From positions 1 to 64,000 of the forward strand of contig WBMZ01003045.1 of the NCBI GenBank assembly GCA_013400975.1: DNA of 64,000 bases. Direction: 5' to 3'. Position numbers and translations under genes: made by a program. Shown here piece after piece: positions 41,601 to 50,800 of the stretch. Position 1 is the stretch's first letter, and the number at the start of each line of letters is the position of its first letter. The stretch is from Atrichornis clamosus. Lineage: Eukaryota > Chordata > Aves > Passeriformes > Menuridae. The notes beneath the pieces are model-generated. The model was given only the letters and a program-made list of their open reading frames with translations, had not been told where the DNA came from and did not search any database.

Positions 41601-44600
41601 TGTTACTCAGGAAGAGATGAGGCAGGGCAGCCAAGTCACTTTTAAAAGCAGTGTGAGCGCAGTGCAAAATCAGCAAATCCGGATGACCTGGATATCGCAC
41701 ACAATGTTTTATTTACAGCCTCAGAAATGCCTAAATCTCAACCAAGCTGCAAATCTAACTCCCTGCACTGATTTGGAAGAAGGAAGGAGAGTGCAGATGG
41801 AAGCAACAGCTTCAAAGATTTATCTGCAGCCTGTAGCACCCACCAGGAAACTTGGAGAGAGGAGGACCAAGGATTGGGAGATACAGGAGTGAGAGGATGA
41901 ATTGGTTCTTGGTAACTGCAGAGGAGGAGCCTTGGTGAGACCTTAAAAGACATCTTGGAAAAGTGATTAGTTTCAGGTAGAGCATTAATCTTTCATTTTC
42001 TTAGTTTACACTTTTTTAATCTCAAGCAGCTTTTGACTTTTAAGAAGGGAACAAGTTATAACAGAGCTGCACTGCAGAACAGCCCCTAGGGTGCCTATGA
42101 ACCAGAACAGGTTTGGGAATCAGCAGCTCAAGGCCCACAGCACCATCCAGGGAGCTGCAAAAGGGAAAAAGTCATCCTGCCAGATGTTACCTAGAGCCTT
42201 CTAGCAGGGCCACCCATTAATTTTAAGAAATAGCCACTTCATGAAAACCAAACAGACCAGGAACTGGGCAGAGCAGGACAGTGCCAGGGCCAAGATGGTG
42301 AGAACATTGGGTATGTGCTTTGGATAGAGCCAACGTGAGCCTGAAGCCCTTCCTTCCCAACCATGGCAGTACTTTCTTAGCTACCTAACTTAGTGCAGTG
42401 GCACTATTTGTTCTTCCCTTAAAACATCACTGTTTCTGGACAGAACATGTCCCTGCCAGGAACAGCCATCCCTTGAGGCAGGGAGGGTGACAGCACATCA
42501 GCCTCTGCTTGGGACCAATCCTGCAGATAGTAGAGCTGGAGAGAGGAGACAGCAGACAGAAGCTATGGCAGGCTGGAGGGATTAAGTTCAGGTACAGGCT
42601 GGACCCAGTCAAGGCTCGGCCAAGGAGAACACATCTTTACCCGGACCGAACAAGAAGCGCGGTGGAAACCTCAGGAGCTCTTGGAGACAGATGCCAGCAG
42701 TACAGAAGAAGCTGGAATTTAATGTGTGGAACAAGGAGGAAGGGAGTGTTGGAGAGATGGGTCTGGTGGGAAACAGTCCTCTCAGGTGTGCAGCTAGGGT
42801 TTGTCCCTCGTGCTTTTTCTGCCCACCACAACTGCATTTCACAAATTCTCTAGCACACAAGTTAACAGGGAGGCACTTAGAGGAAGAATTTGAACATCTC
42901 TTAGTAGTAGATGAAGAAATGGGGTGGTAAGATTTCTCTAGCCAAAGTGTCTCCACTGATGGCAAAACACCAGAATTCCCATTTTAAACCCCAAATGTTC
43001 GAAGAAAAAGTGAAGACCAGCCAATATACAGAAACCCACCGCTGGTGATTTCAAAACTATTGTTATTTCCCTGGAAAACCTGGAAACCTCTAACTGCTAA
43101 GCAAATCATTTTCACTCATGAAAGATTTGAGCTTTTTAAAGTGGCACTTTGCCAGCAGAAAGAAAGGTGGTGCACATCAAAAATACTGCTTTTAATTTGG
43201 GCTGCACCTGCTGACCCTGACCTGGTGACAGATGGAACACACTGAACGTTTCCTAACACATAAATACTTTGTCCCTCCACACAGGATGGACTCAGGACTT
43301 CCCCTAGCATAATACACTGAACCTTTTCTCCTCTACCTTCTGGCATCTCACAAGGCAACTAAAAGCTAATTTCAAAGCCACTGCTCCTGCCTGGAGGTCC
43401 CATGGCCTTTTGTATCCTTCTGTCTTTAATTTCAAAAAGCAGCGTTGTCTATTCATTCTGACAGCAGGGGTATCCCTCAGGTTTAGGCACATCCATGAGT
43501 TTGGCCATCTCATAAGAAATGGGGGACAAGCACAGTTGGTAGAAATCAGGGTGTAGTTACAGACTTTTGCATGAAGTCACACCTTCCCCCCTAACCTCTA
43601 GGCTGAGAAATCTGTGCATGCCCCAAGTCTGGAGAGGTGTCAGTCACACTGAGTGTACTGAAAGCCAGCGTGGGTAGACGTCTGGTTTAGGACCTTTCCA
43701 TGATCCTTTGAAGTATCCATATAAGACAGAGTAGCAAGAATTACGAGAAAATTGACACCCTCAAGCAAAGACAGACTTTTATTCTGAAAAAACTACTTAA
43801 ATGCAATCTGCTGCTGTGTAATATATATGCCAGAGGGACAAAATATGGTGTAAAGTAAGATCTCAGCAAGCTGAGATCCAGCTTACATATTTGGCCTGTT
43901 TAATCCAAGGATGAAAATAATTACGCAAAGTCAGTCTAAGCAATCCCAGAAGGATTTGAACATATGAAATACAGTCATTGAGAGAAGCGGAAGGAAGGGA
44001 GAGCTTCACCAATTTCAGTTCCCCTTGGCTTTCCTATGCTTGTGTGTGAATTTGGCCCAGAAAACTGTCTGGCACTGGGGATGGTGATCATTCATCCTTT
44101 CTATTTGCACAAGAATGTGGGAAGGGCTTAGAAAACGCTCCTCTTCTCCCATCTGGGGCCTGGGTGGGTGCCAGTTAAGTTCAATGATGCATAACCATTT
44201 CAAGAAGCTCCTTGCCATTCTCCATTTTGCACGCATTTGTAAAGAAAGCAAATGTACATGCCCCAGCAGCACACAGCTTGCTCTGTCGGGATAGGGGGTA
44301 TCCTACTTTTCTCTGCTTGTCATGATAGCAATATCAGGCAAAAGGAAATAAAACCAGTTTGTCGCCTTAGCACACATCCAACAAAATTTTCAAACCCCAG
44401 CAGCTAGGGAAAATAGAGAGAAGAAACTTAGCACACAGGTAGAAAGTCTTGATGTGTTGTGTTCTCCGAGAACCAAGAAACTACATCTTCTTGAGGGCAC
44501 CAGGTGCCTCTCCTCCCGCACATCAGCGGCAAGGCAGCAGGAGGCAAAGCATCAAGACGTGCTGCAAGAAGCGAGCTCCTACCTGGAAGCCGTGGGCAGG

Positions 44601-47600
44601 TTTCAGTCTCGGTCTCCTGGCTGGCAGCTGTCCCTGCTGCCCTGGATGAGGTGCTTCGGGTCATTCATGCGCCCAGGCCCCAGGGTGGGGCCTGGGGGGC
44701 GGCTTTGGCTCCAAACCCCGCCTCGCATCATGTGACCCCTTCACGGCCAGGTCTTCCCAAAGGGAGCTCCCGGCTCCCGTGTTTCCCTGAGCCTTCATCA
44801 GCCTCGCTGCGTGTTGAGCGGCAAATTGCAGCCAGCCTGCCTTGCCTTTGAGTGCTCGCCAAGGCTTTGTTTGTTTTCTCTTCTGTTTCAAACATCCTTT
44901 GTGACTTTCTGGCTCAGTTAATTAGCTACGATGCTCAGCTTCTCCAGTTTTTAAGTGCTGCCCAAACAATAGCTGGTCAGATGTAGAGAGACTTTAAAGC
45001 CTGGGCTGAAGCTGTGCTGAGAAAGGAAGGGGGTCTTTTTTTGTGGCAGGTTCATCCAGCTGATGCACAGAACATCAGAGGAGACGTGGTGGCTTGGGGT
45101 CACTGCCGTAGTAGGGTTTGTGCCTTGGTTTTTGCAGTGCCCTGCAGCCAAAACTACCACATCTTTGCTCCTGGTCCTGGCACAAATCACTGGATGAAGG
45201 TAACAGGGAGCCATCAACACCTGCAGTTGCAGGAGGGGTGGATGGGACTTAGAGAGGATGACACCACAAACTCATTGGTGCAAGGGATCCTCAGCAGCCA
45301 TAAAGGGTGGGAAGCCTGAGAAAGAGGCACTTCGGGAATGGGAGAAACTGCTCTGATACTGCTCAGAAGGAGATGTAGGAGAAAGACAGAAAGGCTGTGT
45401 ATAGCCAAGAAAATCAGGCAGAAGAGCAGCCTTAGATATTTGGAATTGTTCTATCAGATGGACCATCAAACTGTATTTTAAAGGTTTGTCTGAGCTTGAC
45501 TATTCTTACAGCCCCATGATGTCACTCATCTTTACCTACCACAAGGCAGCTTGTCCAGGGGTTAAAACTGCAGTTTTCAGCCATGTGGCAGCCTGTTGTA
45601 ATCCGCCTCTATTACATAACCCAGCAAATATTTTGCTAAAGTTCAGTTTAATTGCAGGATTGGTGGTGGTGAGAAGCATATTCTCCTTTATGAATTTCTC
45701 CCCTTTGGAAATCAGGAAAGTGACATGCGAATGGCAGCTTTTCCTCTGCTTGCCTAATTCAGTGGCCAGGCAAAGGCACTGTGTTCCCCCTCATACCAGT
45801 CCTGTTCTGCTTCTCAAGGAAGAGGTTAACATCTCTCCTTTCCTACTCACTCCTGCTGTGGCACATAACAGAGATCAGAGTGCAAGAGACAAACATGACA
45901 CAAGTCAAGCAAAGAACTGTAAATAGAGTAGGGAGGAGGTGAGTTATCCTTAGACCAAATTAGGTGGGGCCCAGCTATTCTTGTGCTGTTTTGCTAAGGT
46001 CACTCTGGCTTAAGAGAGGACACAAAGGGGAAGGGAGAGAGACAAAAACAATTTTGTTATTTAGCTTTTCCCTGAGACTGTTTACAAGTTGCCTGAATAA
46101 TTTCACGATCGTTCATGGCAAAACTTTCCTAGGCTGCTTTCTTCTTCCTCCCTTTAATGCCACTGTTGCCTTTCTGATGATGTGGGACTTGTGTGGCTCT
46201 TTCTAAGTCTCATATTTTCTCCTGCTCCTCCTCATGTGTGCAGGGACTGAAGCCCAACCCTGCTTCTCTCATCTCATCACGTTGTTGGCCCTTCTCTCTA
46301 ATACAGAGAACAGCTGATGAAGGCTCAGAAATGCTGACTGTTGGGCCAGATCACCAGTTGTTCTTCACAACAACTTCAGATCCAGCTCCTTCACACTTTG
46401 CTGAGACTCACCTTTCTCATTTTTTCCCATACCTTCTGTTTTAATCCTTTTTGTTTTTCTAATCATGGCTTTAATCCCCACTTACTAAAGCTTTTTGTGG
46501 TCCAACTACCTTTTCCAGTTACACTAGTGTGAATCCAGAGCAAATCTGCTGGTGTAATTGGAATCATAAGATATGAGATTACTGTACCTTCCAGCAGTCA
46601 CAGCCAAAACCAATGTAACCATTGTCAGCATCTTTCTTGCCATGGTTCCCAATACCAAAGAGAGATTGCAGTCTGGGAATTGTGATACCAATCATCAGAC
46701 TTGGAGTTAAGTTGCATAATTTGCCTACTTCAGCCTTCTCCAGATGCTTTTCAGACATTAATTAAGTGTAGGAGCCCAACAAACACAAGGGTTATCATTT
46801 TCAGGGTGAGGCACCAAGAAGGCACCAATGTTCTCAAAGGTGCATGTGAAAAGTCCAGCCTGGCTCTGTGGTGAAATCCCACATTGATTTTATTGGCTCA
46901 AAATCAGCAATAGGAGTAAAAGGAAGAGTCCCCATCTCTTGTCCCTGTCCTACCAGACTGTTGATCCCACTGGGAAAATGGGTGTCAGGGAATGGGTGCC
47001 GAGTGCTTTCCATGCCACAGTTGTGTCAGGTTTGGGCTTGGTGAAGGAATTCTTTCTTGTTTTGTTAAATAATGTCAGAGGAAATTTCAGTATAAATGGC
47101 TGTGACAAGCCACTCCATATGGCACTGGCTTCACTGGGGGCTATCACATTTCCCCTTCCAGCCCATGGCAGCAGGCTTCCAGGTCCCTCAGGATTCGGGG
47201 GTGGATTTCCCCCTTTCATGCTGCTGCCGAGTCTCAAAGGGATTTACTGATGTTGATCATCAGTCCAAGCTAAGCTTGGTACTGCTTTGGTACTGCCAGA
47301 CCTCGAAAACAAAAGTGTGCAGAACCTGATCTGTTCTGCATTCATCCCCATTCACAGCACCTCTCCTGAAGCATGTCTGATGCCACAGTAGCTTAAAGCA
47401 TTCTACTTCATGCTGGGTGTCATGAGCTTTAAAAAAAAAATTAGAACTCTGGAAGACTTCCCAGATTGTGCAGTGCATCTGCCTTTTGTGTCCTAAGAAA
47501 AGGATGAAGTTGGTAGGGCTGCTTCCTTTTCTTTTCTTGGCCCATAGATGTGCATCATGTTCTTAGCCTGCTGGTCCATCCCAGCTGTGTTTCATTTAAA

Positions 47601-47803
47601 AAAGTTCGTATTCAGGTAAGATGGAAAACCCTATGCCAGTGAAGCATAGATGAAACAGTTTTATTTCTTGTTTCTTATGTATTCTATGAAAACAGCATTA
47701 AATAAAGGCAAAAGGGTGCATATATAATGCAACTGTGTACATACAATAAATTTCTAGCATTAATTTACTAATATTTCTCCCACAGTGATTCTAACAACTA
47801 GAT

Positions 47804-47838
<35 letters not shown>

Positions 47839-50800
47839 GCCTGTTCTGACAGAGGAAGACACACTGATAGAAATCTAATGGTGCAATTGTACTAAAGAAA
47901 ACTGGAAGCCCAGCCAGGACTAATTACTCCAACCTCAGACCTGGCTGCTCTCCGCACAGCGAGGCTCTGTGCAGGCACACAGGCTGGCAGGGTTAGTAGG
48001 GGAACAAACTAATGGAGAAACAGGAATGAAAGGTTACACTTGTGCAACTCTTATGGCCCCGAAGATACTTCGACACAAAATGAAGGTGTTATGTCAGCGA
48101 GTTTTGGTACACAGATGCTACTATTCAGTTGTAGTATCTACAACTAGTAAGTACAAAGGGTTGAGGCTAGAAAAATCAGGATCTTGTGAGCATTTTCAAA
48201 CTCATCTCTGTCTCATAACTGAATACAATTTTGTAATTGTGTTGCTATAAAGGCAGGGGTGTATCCTTGGGAGACAGCAGTTCCTTTGGTGTTTGGGAGT
48301 TTGGTGGCCTGCGTTTCCTAGGATGAATGGGCTCTAGCGTGGGCAGGCCAGGATGGAGGAAGCTCCCTCATACAGTGTACTGGCTCCGTGTGCCTTTTCT
48401 TTCACAGCAACACTGGCAATAGGAGCTCTTTGTTATCCCCTCTCTGCACCTCCTGCACTGCCACATCATCCCCAAAGGTGCACTATCAGTTAGACCAGGG
48501 AGCAAAAAACCCTCCTGCAACCTCACTGCCGACCCAAGCCCCATGGGGGTATCCCACTGCTAAGTAATGCAGCCCCGAGCACCCCACACATCCAGGTTAC
48601 CCATGGTGGCTGTGCTGGCAGACCCCACAGGACAGATGTGCTGGGGATGGGATTGTGGTTGGGACAAGGGTGCGTGGTGCGGTGCCGCGGGAAACGCGGA
48701 AATGAGGGAAGCACGAGGCCCATCTACACGGGACACTGGCACCGGGTGACCGTGTGTGCTGCAAGCTTGGATCCAGAAGTATTTTGCAGCCACTCCTCTG
48801 TATGGACGAGCCCAGCCTGGCTATTTGTTTGAGTGTTTGTGTTGGCAGCGAGTCCCCACAGCGAACCGAGGGTGTCATTTATCTCTGGCGGCAGCAGCGC
48901 TCGCCAGAGTGAGGAGCAATAGCAGCAGCCCCGGAGGCCCTGCATGGCAGAGGCTCGCTCTGGCCTTGCTTCACATTCCTCCACCTCTCACACAGTAACA
49001 AGGGCCTTGGAAAAGAGGCTGCTGCAGCCGAAGTGCCTTGGACAGAAACAGATGGTGCAGAAACTGCTGGGCGAAATGCATCACACTTTGGTGCTGCGGG
49101 AGGAGCACACTACCAAAGAGGGCTTGAGATGTCTGCTGACTCTACTTCCTTCTTGAAGTTTTGAAATGCAGCAGTGAAGAAAAATCAGCATTTTTCAGCA
49201 GGTTTTGGTTTGCTTCTGGGGTATGTGCATTCCTCCCATGAATCAGAAGCTGTGGCAAACACAATGTGCTGTGCCTCTGATGGGTACATACCATCCCCAT
49301 TTCTTGCAGCTTGGTGGAGAACAGCAAGCTCTTCATTGTACAGGGGATGGACAAAGAAAGCCTTGTTGCCTGTGGGGCTCTGTCATGCCTATGTTTCTTT
49401 TCCACTTGTGCTCATAAGTCACCAAAGGGCCCATGCGTACCCATTGGAAATAAAAGTGTGAAACTAATAACTAAAAATATAAACTCTGGAGGGAAGGAGA
49501 TGAGTCAAGAGGGAGGGAAGACCAAGAAAAGCCAGAGGGATGCAATTTACTGTGCCTGATTCATGATGCTGGCAGGGAGCTCTTTGCCAGAGCCAGATGA
49601 ATCAGATTCCCTTTCAGTCTGTGATGGCACCACAGTTATTTTGGTGTCACCATGGGTAGAACAAGAGTAGATACTGGGAAGCATTACGGGTCAGAGAGTG
49701 AGTGTCTTCTGAAACTGAAGCAGCTTGTCATCTTAGCATTATACTCACTGAAAGAAGTAAAAGGAGAGAAAATGAAATATGCTGGTGCGTCAAGTCAGAG
49801 CTTCTCCTGAAAGCCAGGGAGGGTATTCCTCACCCAGACTGTGAGTCTGGCTCCTACAGGTTTTGTTTATCTCTGTCTCTTAATGGGGCCAGAGTAGATG
49901 CGGTTGCAGCTCAGAGACAAACATCTTGAGAAAATATTTCTAAGAAAAAGTGTAACTGAGCTGATATTTTGATTTAGAGCCTCAAAATTTGTGGACGATA
50001 TTCAGCAGCTCGTAAGATGGAATGGACATGAAGCCTTTGGCATAGCAGATAAGAACAGAGGAGAAGGGATGCAACTGTAGTTACAGTGTTTTTCTGGATG
50101 TCACAGCTTGCAATGGAGCCCTGCCCAGGCACTTTCACAGCTCCAGCTGATCTCAGGAATGCACTTGTGTGTTATTCTCACACAGTGCAAAGATCAACCT
50201 GGCACCTGAGAAGCAGCAGTCTTGTGGTCCAGGTGTCCATTCAGCAAAGTACTAAGGTAGGTGTTTTATTTTGACCCTGTGCTTCAATCTGGTGACAATC
50301 AGGAGGCCATACACATTTGCTCAAGTGTCTTATTGAATGGAGTCTTTAAAAAATGGCCATTAGCTTCTGGGGATTTAGATTACACCCCCAAACAGGGCAA
50401 ATAATAGGTTTAGAAAACATTTGTGCTAGTAAGACCTTTATATTTTGGGATTTGGCCAATTGCTACAGTTTGCTGATGCAGATTTTCTCTTCTACTTACT
50501 TGTTGTTCTAACTCAAAAATTATCTGTGAAAAGCATGTTCATCAACAACTGCAGAACTCTCCCAGCATTTTCCAGATGTCAGATCCAAGTGCATGCCTGC
50601 ACTTGCCTGGCTAATAAAGAAAACTGGCAAATTTTTGTTTATCTGTTTCTCACCTGTGTCATCATGACAGTCAGCTAAAGCAGGGGCAGATTAATATAGC
50701 TGGCAGAGATGGGAGCTTACAAAACCAGCCTATTTTTAGCCAGCCTTCCTTCCATGCTGTGGAGGAAACGAGGCATTTAATATGCGCTGCTTGATGTGGG

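Noticed and set aside
44680..44705. G-run cluster resembling a G-quadruplex
   Set aside because: Only three runs of three or more Gs are properly separated; the fourth is GG, so it does not meet the usual pattern.
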